The position numbers and the translations under genes were made by a program. From Bacteroidales bacterium (GTDB taxonomy: Bacteria > Bacteroidota > Bacteroidia > Bacteroidales > WCHB1-69), in contig JAFPXF010000056.1 of assembly GCA_017394765.1 (NCBI GenBank), positions 1 through 41,686 on the forward strand: 41,686 nucleotides of DNA, given 5' to 3'. The notes below the pieces were generated by a model. That model was given only the letters and a program-made list of their open reading frames with translations. It was not told the DNA's origin and did not search any database. This document shows, one piece after another, positions 6,869 to 15,898 of this stretch (position 1 is its first letter; each line of letters starts with the position of its first letter).

Positions 6869-9800
6869 TCAGTCACGTACGCATCGCACCGAGAAGGCTG
6901 AGCTTTTCAGCTCCTGGTTGGATTGAAGTGTGGATTGGCTGTAGGTGATATAGCGTACGGTCACGAAGTAATTGAGGAAGCTTGATCCTGCAGTGGAGGT
7001 GGCGAAGTATGCGTTGGGGCCGGTTTCGCTCGGCATGCTTCCTCCAGCAAAGAAGCCTGCAGGCAGGGCCGTGAATCCGGAGGCGTTGTTGATTGCGGTG
7101 TTGTTACCTACGGCGCAGGCATTGGAGTTGTCCGTGTACCAGTCGTTCGTGGTGGAGGCCATCGCTTTGGCGATGTTTTGTCCGTTGCCACCGCAAGGAT
7201 AGTTGGTGCCGAGACAGGTCGCCAGGTCATTCCATTCCGCGTTGCTGGGCACATGCCACCCGTTAGGGCATATACCCTGCAAACCACTCGGGTTGGTGCT
7301 GCTTCCGGAACTTCCGTGAACCAGGGCCGACCAGTTGTAGAGATAGCCGTAGATGGGCACCTTGTTCATGTCGTTTTCGGGGGCATAGCGGTATGCGTCT
7401 GTTGTGGATGACCCCATGTGGCCCATAGCGATGGAGTTGCCGTCGGCGAAGTGGGTGGTGCGCAGGTTCTCCTGCATCCAGCACTGGCTACCGATTTGCA
7501 CGGCGTGATAAACGTTGCCATCATAGTCCGTCAGGGTGGGCGGGTCGCACGGCTGCCCGTAGGTGACAGTCGTGTCGGGAGGGGTGAGGGTGTCCGGGGC
7601 AAGTGTGTCTGTCGGGAAGGAGATTATGACACCGTATCCTGTGTCAACATTGTTGATGGCAAAAGCTTTGAGATAATAGGTGGTGTCGGGCAAAAGACCG
7701 GAGATGACGGCGTCAAAGTGTCCGGTGTCGGAGCCGCAGACGACAACGTCATCCGATAATGTCGGGTTGGTCGACAGGCTCCAGCAGAAGCCTCTTGTGT
7801 GCACTGAGTCGCCGTTGCTGTACGTCACGCGTCCGCTGGCGGTGGCCGACGAGGCAGTGACGTTGTAAACGGAGTCTGTCTCCACATCGGGTGCGGAGGG
7901 ATTCAGTGTAAAGAAACTGATGCTGTCGCTGTAAGCGGTGCCGGAACTGTTGGTGGCGAAGGTGCGCACGTAGTAGCAGGTGCCCGGAGCCAAGTTTGTC
8001 AGTGTGTAGGAGAATTCGCCCAAACCGCTGCCGCAATTGACGGTGTGGACCGACCCGGAAGACGGGTTCAGTGTCGTCCCCCAGCAGATTCCGCGTGCGG
8101 TGACGGGAGAACCGCCGTCCGATAGGACCTCTCCGCTAGCCCTTGCTGATGTATAGAAAATGTTTGAGACGTTGGAGGTGACATTTGGCAGGTAGGGCGC
8201 AGTTGTTAGGAAGTGTGTACTATTGCCGTAAATGGTATCGTTAGGTGTGATGGCGTATGCCCTGACGAAGTAGGTGGTGTTGGAGGACAGGCCTGTGATG
8301 TTGTAATCGTAGACGCATTGCTGGCAGGCAGTGGTGTAATCCAGTTTGGAGTGCAGCACGGTCGGGTTGTCCTGAATATCCCAGCAGACCCCGCGATGCA
8401 ACACATACGACGGGTCTTCCGTGTAGAGCGTCGCGTGTGCCTTGGCAGAATGATCTCCGACATTGTCAACTCCCATAGTGACTACAATTACCTCTTTGGG
8501 CTCCACGGGATCGGTTTGGAATGAACAACTTCTGACACAACCAAGAGAGTCTTTGACATACGCGGTATGGTTTCCAGGTGTGAGGCCATAATAGGTGGGG
8601 TCTGGTTGGAATACCATGCTATTGGGATCTCCGTCCAACAAATAGGTATAGGGTGGTGCACCGCCTTCCGCAAACAGGAATAACACAGGATTGGCGAATC
8701 CTTCAATGTTTGACGTGCCATATCCTAAAGAGAGAGTGGAACTGTTGCAGGAAAAAGGTTCAGTCTTGATATCTGCGGATGCAGAGCATAACGTGGCATC
8801 CACCACCACAAAATGGTGGGACACTCCCGGCTCTGGGGTGATAACAGGCGGTGTGCTGCCAAAAGATACCCCATCTAAATAATAAGTGTAAGGAGGAAGT
8901 CCTCCTGTTGCGAACACCGTCCATTGTTCGCCAACTTTTTTCTTGGACAGGTTCAAGGTGGAGTTGAGACAACTAGCCCTGACTGTTTTGAACGTTTGTT
9001 GACGTAACACGTTTTGATCACAGCCGAAAATGGTAGCTACTACTTTGCTGTCAGGGCTTTCAGGTGTCCATGTTGTTTGCGCTTCTCCCAAAAGATTGGT
9101 ATACATAAATGTATTGCTGACGCTACCACCATTTATTGGAGTGAAATAAACAGGAATGAAAAAGTTGGGAAGCCATAATGAGGATACTTTGACCTTGAGG
9201 GGCTCGGCTAAGGGGGAAGGATTTGTTGTGTAGAGCTGGTTGTTGCCTGACACTATGGACATTTTACTTGGTAATGAAAACCTTTTTGATAAAAATGTCA
9301 AATCAAAGTTTAGTCCCTTCCCACTACTCTCCTCAATCCCAGGCAGCCCAACGTGATCTAATAATATATCTTTTCTTATACCTGTTTGGATCTCAGGGTA
9401 TACTATGCAGGAAATTTCTCTTTCTTTGAAGGTGGAGAAAGGATTATAACAGAATCTTTCAGCAACCAATTTGCAACCCAGACTTACATAGGCTGCTATT
9501 GATTTATATATGGAAAAATAAGCTTCAGCTCCAAGAAACACACTGCCTTCCAGACCAATGCCTATGTCTAATAATTGAAAATTGAAAGTAGGACTGAACC
9601 CGAGAGGTTTAAAACGAATAGCTTGACCAGGTATGAAACTGAGAGGCGAAAGACTCAAAAACCAGTTGAACCTGAGATCGCCCCCAACAGTTAATGTGGC
9701 TATATCACTTATTTCAGCCGATAGTGATACTTGTAAAGGTATTCTAACGCCAGTTTCACTATAAAAAGGTACTAATACTGGCCCTACTGGTATCAATAAG

Positions 9801-11026
9801 AATATTGGGCTTAAAAAAGGGGTGAATAAAGTGAAATCTTCATCTACACTGAAGGAAGCGTTACAAGAGAGCTCAAATTCTATGGTTCCTACGGCATTGA
9901 ACATTCCAATGTCTATTCGTGTGAAAAGAAGATTTTTTACATATCTAATATCTAAATTGGGCTTGAGATGGATATGTGGTGTGAGAGAGAGGTTGGGTGT
10001 AACACTAATAGGTCCAGTATGAGGTAGGGTAAAGAACCAATCGATGCTTTTTTGACTTGCTTGCACACTGGGTTCATTTGCAAAATCATAATAATAGACC
10101 GTTCCTCTCCCAAACAGCGAGTCGTTCAGTATTTCCGCACGGGTTGGAATATGGTCAAGGCGCACTATTTTTCCTTGTCCCGGGGCGCGGTGGTGGCTCA
10201 TTGCGGCGTAGTTCTCGATGTTTATTACCCCACTGATCAAAATATCGTCAAATGTGGCGGGGCTTGTCACCATCCAGCAGGTGTCGCCGTGGTACTCGTG
10301 ATAGTACACTTTCCGCAAGAAACCGCCGTCGTGGTTGATGCCGATCAGGACCGTGGTGTCGGTGATGTTGGGGACGGGCGTGTTGAACACGATCTTGTAG
10401 AACCCCACCTCCATCTCGGAGGTGTCGCTCACGATGAGGTCCGTGGTGTCCACCACCACAATGGCGTCGTAGTATTCGCTTTCCACATACTGCACCTCCA
10501 CCGTGTCAGAAGTGGTGCCACAGGCATTATGCAGCGTCCAGAGCAATCGGTAGAGCGTGTCGGTACCCGTGAACACTGGCATATTGTCGGTCGAGTCGGA
10601 CAGCACGCCGCCCGTGCCCTCTAAAAACGTCCATTCACCCCACGCGTCATCCTCCATGTTGCCGTAAAGGAAGGTGGGCAATCCTGTCTGCACGATCTTG
10701 TCGGGCCCGGCATCTGCTTGGGCGGTCACCCGTACCAATGTGGCTTGCGAGGTGTCGAAAGGACAACTTTCATAAAATACCATGGCTCGGTAATATCGCG
10801 TCCTCTCCGGCTTAAACACATACACGGTATCCGTGGCATATTCGATGTCTTCCCATTCTATGTTGTCGTCCGACTGCTGCCACTGCACGCTCCCATACAG
10901 GAAGTTGTCCAATCGGAGTTTGACACTGTCCGCACCGGCGCATGCTTCAATCACTTGAGCCCGGATGTTCCCGCCCATCAGCGTCAGGGCGAGCATCAGC
11001 ATTCCAAAAATGTATACTTTCTTCAT
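6869..11026 (-). CDS. Large secreted FISUMP-domain protein with FN3-like repeats, no T9SS sorting domain
   Basis: This 1385-residue protein has a signal peptide (1-24, ending IRAQ). An Ig/PKD-like segment covers about 25-110, followed by a long beta-rich middle part of unknown fold (about 180-690) and a bacterial Ig-like stretch near 'YFTPINGGSVSN'. At least three repeats of the 'ARGICWG...L.PGTCYYVRTFATN' type lie at about 860-1160. The C-terminal ~200 residues form a FISUMP domain: 'YHAVQIGSQCWMQENLRT', 'ICPNGWHVPSNAEWNDL', and an end in VRCVRD. FISUMP domains occur on surface and secreted proteins of Bacteroidetes and Fibrobacter; their function is undefined. Its stop-codon side has no T9SS tail. 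The gene starts only 5 bases after a gene encoding a free sorting domain, in the same operon. Secretion route is uncertain. Confidence 0.8.
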   Translation of the reverse strand: MKKVYIFGMLMLALTLMGGNIRAQVIEACAGADSVKLRLDNFLYGSVQWQQSDDNIEWEDIEYATDTVYVFKPERTRYYRAMVFYESCPFDTSQATLVRVTAQADAGPDKIVQTGLPTFLYGNMEDDAWGEWTFLEGTGGVLSDSTDNMPVFTGTDTLYRLLWTLHNACGTTSDTVEVQYVESEYYDAIVVVDTTDLIVSDTSEMEVGFYKIVFNTPVPNITDTTVLIGINHDGGFLRKVYYHEYHGDTCWMVTSPATFDDILISGVINIENYAAMSHHRAPGQGKIVRLDHIPTRAEILNDSLFGRGTVYYYDFANEPSVQASQKSIDWFFTLPHTGPISVTPNLSLTPHIHLKPNLDIRYVKNLLFTRIDIGMFNAVGTIEFELSCNASFSVDEDFTLFTPFLSPIFLLIPVGPVLVPFYSETGVRIPLQVSLSAEISDIATLTVGGDLRFNWFLSLSPLSFIPGQAIRFKPLGFSPTFNFQLLDIGIGLEGSVFLGAEAYFSIYKSIAAYVSLGCKLVAERFCYNPFSTFKEREISCIVYPEIQTGIRKDILLDHVGLPGIEESSGKGLNFDLTFLSKRFSLPSKMSIVSGNNQLYTTNPSPLAEPLKVKVSSLWLPNFFIPVYFTPINGGSVSNTFMYTNLLGEAQTTWTPESPDSKVVATIFGCDQNVLRQQTFKTVRASCLNSTLNLSKKKVGEQWTVFATGGLPPYTYYLDGVSFGSTPPVITPEPGVSHHFVVVDATLCSASADIKTEPFSCNSSTLSLGYGTSNIEGFANPVLFLFAEGGAPPYTYLLDGDPNSMVFQPDPTYYGLTPGNHTAYVKDSLGCVRSCSFQTDPVEPKEVIVVTMGVDNVGDHSAKAHATLYTEDPSYVLHRGVCWDIQDNPTVLHSKLDYTTACQQCVYDYNITGLSSNTTYFVRAYAITPNDTIYGNSTHFLTTAPYLPNVTSNVSNIFYTSARASGEVLSDGGSPVTARGICWGTTLNPSSGSVHTVNCGSGLGEFSYTLTNLAPGTCYYVRTFATNSSGTAYSDSISFFTLNPSAPDVETDSVYNVTASSATASGRVTYSNGDSVHTRGFCWSLSTNPTLSDDVVVCGSDTGHFDAVISGLLPDTTYYLKAFAINNVDTGYGVIISFPTDTLAPDTLTPPDTTVTYGQPCDPPTLTDYDGNVYHAVQIGSQCWMQENLRTTHFADGNSIAMGHMGSSTTDAYRYAPENDMNKVPIYGYLYNWSALVHGSSGSSTNPSGLQGICPNGWHVPSNAEWNDLATCLGTNYPCGGNGQNIAKAMASTTNDWYTDNSNACAVGNNTAINNASGFTALPAGFFAGGSMPSETGPNAYFATSTAGSSFLNYFVTVRYITYSQSTLQSNQELKSSAFSVRCVRD

Positions 11027-11031
11027 GGCCG

Positions 11032-11418
11032 TTATTTTTGAATGATGATTTTCTTGGTGACGATGGCCTCCTTGTTAGTCAGCTTCAGCATATACACGCC
11101 CGATGCGAGGTGACTCAGGTCGAGTGTCTTGCTGAACTGGTTCTCGGAAGAGGCGAAATGATTCGTCACCATGGTCTTGCCCTGTATGGTGGAAATCTCT
11201 AAATGAAGGTCCCCGAGAATGTCTCGTCCCGACGCCACAAGTGTCAGCTCGCCGTTAGTGGGGTTGGGGAAAATGTCTAACTCAAGCGGGTTAGAAGCGG
11301 GGTGTTGGGTGATGGAGGTCTCGGTGCAGGGGAGAGGCAGATGCAGCGTGATCACTGTTTGCCCGTCAAGCGATAGGAAGAGCAACAAAGCTCCTAAAAG
11401 GGAGACAACTTTATTCAT
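11032..11418 (-). CDS. Mini-protein consisting of a signal peptide and a T9SS type A sorting domain
   Basis: From ATG at 11418 the product has 128 residues. It has a signal peptide (1-19, ending LDGQ), a ~30-residue Pro/Thr-rich linker, and then a complete T9SS C-terminal domain: 'LDIFPNPTNGELTLVAS', 'LEISTIQGKTM', 'LDLSHLASGVYMLKL' and basic KKIIIQK at the end. No effector domain is present. Its start overlaps the stop of the upstream AlgJ-like gene by 8 bases (ATGAATAA), a translational-coupling arrangement, and its stop is 5 bases from the FISUMP gene. I prefer this ATG to the non-ATG start at 11472 because of the overlap and the signal peptide. It may act in trans as a sorting or anchoring partner, or be the remnant of a larger cargo. 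Confidence 0.8.
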   Translation of the reverse strand: MNKVVSLLGALLLFLSLDGQTVITLHLPLPCTETSITQHPASNPLELDIFPNPTNGELTLVASGRDILGDLHLEISTIQGKTMVTNHFASSENQFSKTLDLSHLASGVYMLKLTNKEAIVTKKIIIQK

Positions 11419-12565
11419 CGGATGTGTTTTTATGAGGCAGCAAAGATAGTGTTTTTTGTATTTCCTCCACACAGTGCCACCCGAAGTCCTTCAGGTTCGC
11501 GTCGGTGATCATCAGCAGAATCACGTCTTTCCTGCGCAGGACTTCGGGCAGGGTCCGCTTGTCGATATAGTATGCGGTGGGGTCCCAGATGTGGGGGTAT
11601 AGGGAGAGGTTGTAGTACCAGAACTCGGGCTGGTCGAACCACTGCTGCAGGATGCCGTGGTCCCAAAGGCTCCAGACATAGCTGTCGGCGATGACGAGTG
11701 CGCGTGGGCGCGAACCCGTGACGGGCTGCGGCGCCATGACCGGGAAGCAGAGCTTCTCGTGCGGCAGCTCTGACAACAGGTTCATCGGAGGCTCAAGGTC
11801 GAAGTCGAGGTCTTTGTTGATCGTGGAGAGCGAGTCGCCGACATGGCGGAACGAGGGCAGCGTCGTGTGGCATTCCTGCTCGATGAACCGTTGCAGCGTG
11901 TCGGCAGCGCGCCACATCCCGTAGGTGGTCCAGTGTATGCCGTGGCGGCTGTAGAGCGGGTAGGGCTCGTTAGCGATGATGGACTGGAACCAGGCGTTCA
12001 GATCCAACATGCGCACGCCCAGCTCTTTGGCGAGGCGCGTGTAGCTGTCGTAGTTGGTCTGTGCGCCCTTGCGGCAGCGTCGCGGCAGATATTCGGGCAT
12101 GCAACGCGCCTTGCCAGGCTCGAACACCAATAAAAGATCTATGCCTTGATGGTGTAAAGAGTCTTGTAACTCCTTGAATTTCATTAGATTATTTCTGATG
12201 ACATCATCTCCTGCAAAATCCTTGCCCTGATACTCGTCAACATAGACGTTCTCATAGAAATAATCGTCCTGCCCGATGATGAGCTTGGGCGCTGCCGAGT
12301 ATTTGAAAAGTCTATAGTTCAGCTCATTATAGAACCGCACGGCGTGGTTGCACCCCCCGACGCTCTGCTTGACGAGCCTTTCGTCCCTGTCGTGAGAGCC
12401 AAGATAGAGCATGATGGGAGTCCTCTTTTTGTCGGGGAGGGGCGGTATGCCGAAGAGCGGTTTGCCCCTTGTGGCCGGCACAAACATCAACACGCCCGGC
12501 AGCGTCATGAGGACGAGCAGGATGGCGAAGAGGATGCGGTAGTGTCGTTGTCTATGTGTGTCCAT
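11411..12565 (-). CDS. AlgJ/DltD-like SGNH-fold membrane protein, partner of the MBOAT acyltransferase
   Basis: The 384-residue protein has an N-terminal membrane anchor (about 10-30) and an extracytoplasmic SGNH-like domain. Candidate catalytic features are Ser295 in 'LVIADSYVW' (the nucleophile block) and the His block 'RHGIHWTTYG' at 207-216, as in AlgJ, AlgX and DltD-type proteins. These enzymes finish acetyl or other acyl transfer onto exported polymers after an MBOAT protein has moved the acyl group across the membrane. The gene starts 3 bases after the MBOAT gene stop, the usual pairing. The polymer acceptor is not known. It could be an exopolysaccharide, the anionic LPS to which T9SS cargos are joined, or a protein. 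Confidence 0.75.
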   Translation of the reverse strand: MDTHRQRHYRILFAILLVLMTLPGVLMFVPATRGKPLFGIPPLPDKKRTPIMLYLGSHDRDERLVKQSVGGCNHAVRFYNELNYRLFKYSAAPKLIIGQDDYFYENVYVDEYQGKDFAGDDVIRNNLMKFKELQDSLHHQGIDLLLVFEPGKARCMPEYLPRRCRKGAQTNYDSYTRLAKELGVRMLDLNAWFQSIIANEPYPLYSRHGIHWTTYGMWRAADTLQRFIEQECHTTLPSFRHVGDSLSTINKDLDFDLEPPMNLLSELPHEKLCFPVMAPQPVTGSRPRALVIADSYVWSLWDHGILQQWFDQPEFWYYNLSLYPHIWDPTAYYIDKRTLPEVLRRKDVILLMITDANLKDFGWHCVEEIQKTLSLLPHKNTSDE

Positions 12566-12568
12566 GGG

Positions 12569-13990
12569 TCAGAATCTGAAATAGATGAAGGGGTTGAATC
12601 CGCCGGCAAGCAAGGCGCTGCCGTTGAGCACATATAGCGCCACCATGACGAGGGCGACAACAATGGCGCGGGTGGTGGTTAGTGAGCGTTCGTACAGCCC
12701 GTTGACCGCCGACTCTATCTTGCCGAAGATGCCGGAGAAGGCGCATAATGTGGCTGCGATGAGGATCGCCACAAAGCGGGTGTCGAGCAGGATGCCGTCG
12801 GCGGGCGAGGCAAACGCGAAGAGGCGACCGATATATTCGGCGGCGTAGCCCAGCGTGTCGGCGCGGAAGATCACCCAGCCGATCATCACGAAAAGGAAGG
12901 TGAGCAGGGTGGAGGGGATCCTGCCCGCTTTTTCCAGCAGTTTGCGCAAGCCCCACTTGTCGAGTACGAGGAACAAGCCGTGGTAGAGTCCCCAGATCGC
13001 GAAGGTCCAGGCGGCGCCATGCCAAAGGCCGGAGAGGAAGAATACGGTCACGAGGTTGAGGTGGGTGCGTGCCGTCCCTTTGCGGTTGCCGCCGAGCGGA
13101 ATGTAGAGGTAGTCCTTCATCCAGTTGCCCAAAGTGATGTGCCAACGTTTCCAGAACTCGGTGAAGCTGCGCGATATGTACGGGAAGTTGAAGTTCTCGG
13201 GGAACGAGAAGCCGAACATGCGGCCCAGTCCGAGCGCCATGTCGGAGTAGCCGGCGAAGTCGAAGTATATCTGCATCGTGTAGGCCAGCATTCCGGTCCA
13301 GGCGGTGCCAGCGGCCAACTCGCCGGGTGCGGTGGCGAAGATGATATCCACTTGCTGCGCCAGCACATTGGCAATTAACACTTTTTTGGAGAGTCCGATG
13401 AGGAATCTGTAGAGTCCGTTGAAGCGGTTCCGGGGAGTGTCCTGTGCGCTGCGGTCGGCCAATTGCGCCACGATTTCCTTGTAGCGGATGATAGGGCCGG
13501 CGATGAGCTGCGGGAACATCAGGATATAGAGCGCTAGCACGTCCCAACGGCGCTGCGCCTCGTGGTCGCGGCGATAGACATCCACCATGTAGGAGATCTT
13601 CTGGAAGGTGACGAACGAGATGCCCACGGGCAATGCCACTTTGTGCCACTCAAACGGCACCAAGCCCAACCAGCTGTAAAACTGCTGTACATTCCCGATG
13701 AAGAAGTTGGCATACTTGAAATAGGCCAAAATGCCGATGTTGAGCACCAGGGAAAACGCCAACCACCCATTCCGCTTTTTGCCTTCAGCCTTGTCCATGG
13801 CGCGGGCAATGAAGTAGTCGGCGGTGATGGAAACCAGCAGCAGGGCGATGAAACGGGGCTCGCTCCAGGAATAAAACAGCAAACTGGCGACCAACAGCCA
13901 CACATTCCGGCCTTTTGCTGGCATCAGGTAGTAGAGTACCAATACTACCGGCAGGAAGATGAACAGGAAGGTGGCGGAACTGAATACCAT
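12569..13990 (-). CDS. MBOAT-family membrane O-acyltransferase (AlgI/DltB/PatA-like)
   Basis: The 473-residue protein is almost entirely membrane segments and carries the MBOAT signature. It shows 'LPVGISFVTFQKISYMVDVYR' (121-140), 'YFDFAGYSDMALGLGRMFG', 'SFTEFWKRWHITLGNW' with His284, 'DYLYIPLGGNRKG', and the catalytic histidine in 'LSGLWHGAAWTF' (His324). Length and order match AlgI/PatA-type transporters that carry an acyl group from a cytoplasmic donor to the outside. The next gene encodes the matching SGNH partner. It lies 48 bases after a T9SS adhesin gene with no promoter element between them, so it is probably part of the long secreted-protein operon. Family assignment is firm; substrate is unknown. 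Confidence 0.92.
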   Translation of the reverse strand: MVFSSATFLFIFLPVVLVLYYLMPAKGRNVWLLVASLLFYSWSEPRFIALLLVSITADYFIARAMDKAEGKKRNGWLAFSLVLNIGILAYFKYANFFIGNVQQFYSWLGLVPFEWHKVALPVGISFVTFQKISYMVDVYRRDHEAQRRWDVLALYILMFPQLIAGPIIRYKEIVAQLADRSAQDTPRNRFNGLYRFLIGLSKKVLIANVLAQQVDIIFATAPGELAAGTAWTGMLAYTMQIYFDFAGYSDMALGLGRMFGFSFPENFNFPYISRSFTEFWKRWHITLGNWMKDYLYIPLGGNRKGTARTHLNLVTVFFLSGLWHGAAWTFAIWGLYHGLFLVLDKWGLRKLLEKAGRIPSTLLTFLFVMIGWVIFRADTLGYAAEYIGRLFAFASPADGILLDTRFVAILIAATLCAFSGIFGKIESAVNGLYERSLTTTRAIVVALVMVALYVLNGSALLAGGFNPFIYFRF

Positions 13991-14038
13991 TGCTCTCTTA
14001 CTTTGTCTGTTGCGTTAATTAATCTTAAAATGTGTTGG

Positions 14039-15838
14039 TTACTCTTTAACGGCTTTTACAACGACCCTGTTTCCGTCGGTAGTGAAAACCTGCAGGAGAT
14101 ACAGTCCGTGCGGCAATCCCGACAGGTCGATGCGGCATTCCGAGCCGTCGGCGGTGACGCTTTGTCGGATCCGGCCGAGGGCGTCCGTCACGAGCACCTT
14201 TTCGATGGGTTGAGTCTCAAGACGCACCACGACGGTGCCTGCCGTGGGGTTGGGAAATAGCGTCACGGGCAGCGCCTCCGCGGGGCGCGGGTCCTCCACC
14301 GACACCCTGTTGTCCAAGACAATCGGGATGCGGTAAACGGTGTCAAGCTCGGAGACGGTTACCCGAAGCAGGGCTTTGTAGCTGCCGGAGAAATAGCCGT
14401 TGATGTTGAAGTTGAGCGTGATGTCGCGGCTCTGATGGGCGTTGACAGATCCGTTGGGCGTGGCAACCTCCACCCAGCCGACGGGGTTGTGCTGCTCGTC
14501 CTGAAGCTCGGTGTCGAAAATAAGGTAGATGTCCGACTCATTGGTGAAATGCAGCGTGCGTGTGAAAACGGAGGAACCGCCTTCATCCAGCGATACCCCG
14601 ATGCTGTCGGGCGTGATGGCAAGCGACGGGTATCCCTCGTTGTAGTTGCTCAGGCAGATGTCGTCAATCCATACGCAGTCACTGCCCGTACTCACAGAGT
14701 AGTCCTTGGTGTATCGCCACGTCAGGGTGTGCGTGCCCGGCTGTACGGCGAACGAGATTTCCGTCCAGTCGTTGGCGCCCGACCAACGCCCTTTTTGCAC
14801 CCCGTCGATGAAGAAATAGAGCCAGTCGTAGTTGTTCTCGGTCGAGGTTCTGAAGGCGAACGAGACGTGATGGCTATGGTTGACGGTGATGGGCATATTC
14901 ACCTCACTGGTGTCGCTGTGGGAGATGGCGCCGCTGCGCAGACTGTACAGGCCGCTGTGGGCGCTCAGAGAGTCAATGCACCAGTCTGTCCAGACGGAAT
15001 CCCCGTACATCGTCGGCGGGTAGATGCCGTCGCTGAAGTCCTCGCAATTGGCGACGCCCACGATGGGGACGATATAGCTGCCGATAGGGACTTGACTGTC
15101 CTGCCGGGTCACTTGGATGCGTACATCGAAGGTGGTGCCGTCCGCAAAAGGCGAGCCGGCCCGGATGACGGCCCGGAAGGGGAACGTCTCGTCGCCCCAG
15201 AGGGAATCCTTGGTCATCGGGGCGGATACCACCTGTATGCCCGGTTGGTCGCACTCCAGCGAGAACACCAGGTTTTGGAGCTCGCGGTTGTCGTCATTGT
15301 GGAGCGTGAATAGCAGGGTGTCCGTCTCGCCGGCATTCACGAGGCTGTTGTAGTTGCCGTTGTCGCGGATCTCGTAGCCTACCACCGAGAGCGAGCAGGC
15401 CTGCACCCGGTAGGAGCGGTAGGCAATGGCCGATTCGAGGTCGTTGGTAATCAGGAAGGCGAAGGTGATGACGTGCCCGTCGGGGATGTTGGGGCTGATT
15501 TGGCAGCTGGCGCAGTTGTTGAGCGCGTATTGGTTGCCCGGGGCGATATAGTCGAAACTCTCCGTGCTGTCGTGGAAGGTGACATAGGGGTCGATGGTGG
15601 TGACGTGCAGCTCGCAGTTCTGGAACGGCACCGTGCCGTTGTTGCGCACCGTCACCGAGAACATGAGCTCGCCGCCCGCTTCCAGAGCGGGAGAGGCATT
15701 CCCGTTGGCCGTGATGAGGACGAACTCCAGATTCTCCGTGAATCGCGTGGAGGACTGTGCCCAGGATGCCTCCGTGCAGAAGAGACACCCTATCAGTATA
15801 AGACAATATTGTAGTATGTGTTTTTTGAAGGAGAGCAT
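14039..15838 (-). CDS. T9SS-secreted adhesin, peptidase-free paralogue of the two upstream cargos
   Basis: This 599-residue protein has a signal peptide (1-27, ending SWAQ) and two CARDB-like beta-domains ('AGGELMFSVTVRNNGTVPF', 'NAGETDTLLFTLHNDD'). A cleaved-adhesin/MAM-like jelly-roll follows at about 265-395, with 'LRSGAISHSDTSE', 'YDWLYFFIDGVQKGRW' and 'CVWIDDICL'. Next comes a beta-domain with 'ITPDSIGVSLDEGGSS', and a T9SS type A tail (about 525-599, with LFPNPTAGT and 'LPHGLYLLQV'). It aligns with the C-terminal halves of the two larger proteins upstream but lacks their papain-like domain. I expect it on the cell surface after sorting-domain cleavage, as an adhesin or a partner of the peptidases. 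Confidence 0.82.
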   Translation of the reverse strand: MLSFKKHILQYCLILIGCLFCTEASWAQSSTRFTENLEFVLITANGNASPALEAGGELMFSVTVRNNGTVPFQNCELHVTTIDPYVTFHDSTESFDYIAPGNQYALNNCASCQISPNIPDGHVITFAFLITNDLESAIAYRSYRVQACSLSVVGYEIRDNGNYNSLVNAGETDTLLFTLHNDDNRELQNLVFSLECDQPGIQVVSAPMTKDSLWGDETFPFRAVIRAGSPFADGTTFDVRIQVTRQDSQVPIGSYIVPIVGVANCEDFSDGIYPPTMYGDSVWTDWCIDSLSAHSGLYSLRSGAISHSDTSEVNMPITVNHSHHVSFAFRTSTENNYDWLYFFIDGVQKGRWSGANDWTEISFAVQPGTHTLTWRYTKDYSVSTGSDCVWIDDICLSNYNEGYPSLAITPDSIGVSLDEGGSSVFTRTLHFTNESDIYLIFDTELQDEQHNPVGWVEVATPNGSVNAHQSRDITLNFNINGYFSGSYKALLRVTVSELDTVYRIPIVLDNRVSVEDPRPAEALPVTLFPNPTAGTVVVRLETQPIEKVLVTDALGRIRQSVTADGSECRIDLSGLPHGLYLLQVFTTDGNRVVVKAVKE

Positions 15839-15898
15839 TGCGATAAAGTAACTAAGAAATTAAGAAGTTAAGAGGTTGATTATTAATAGCTTAATAAT

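Noticed and set aside
12552..13649. 365-codon minus-strand frame inside the MBOAT gene
   Set aside because: Arg/Pro/His-rich out-of-frame shadow of the MBOAT coding sequence.
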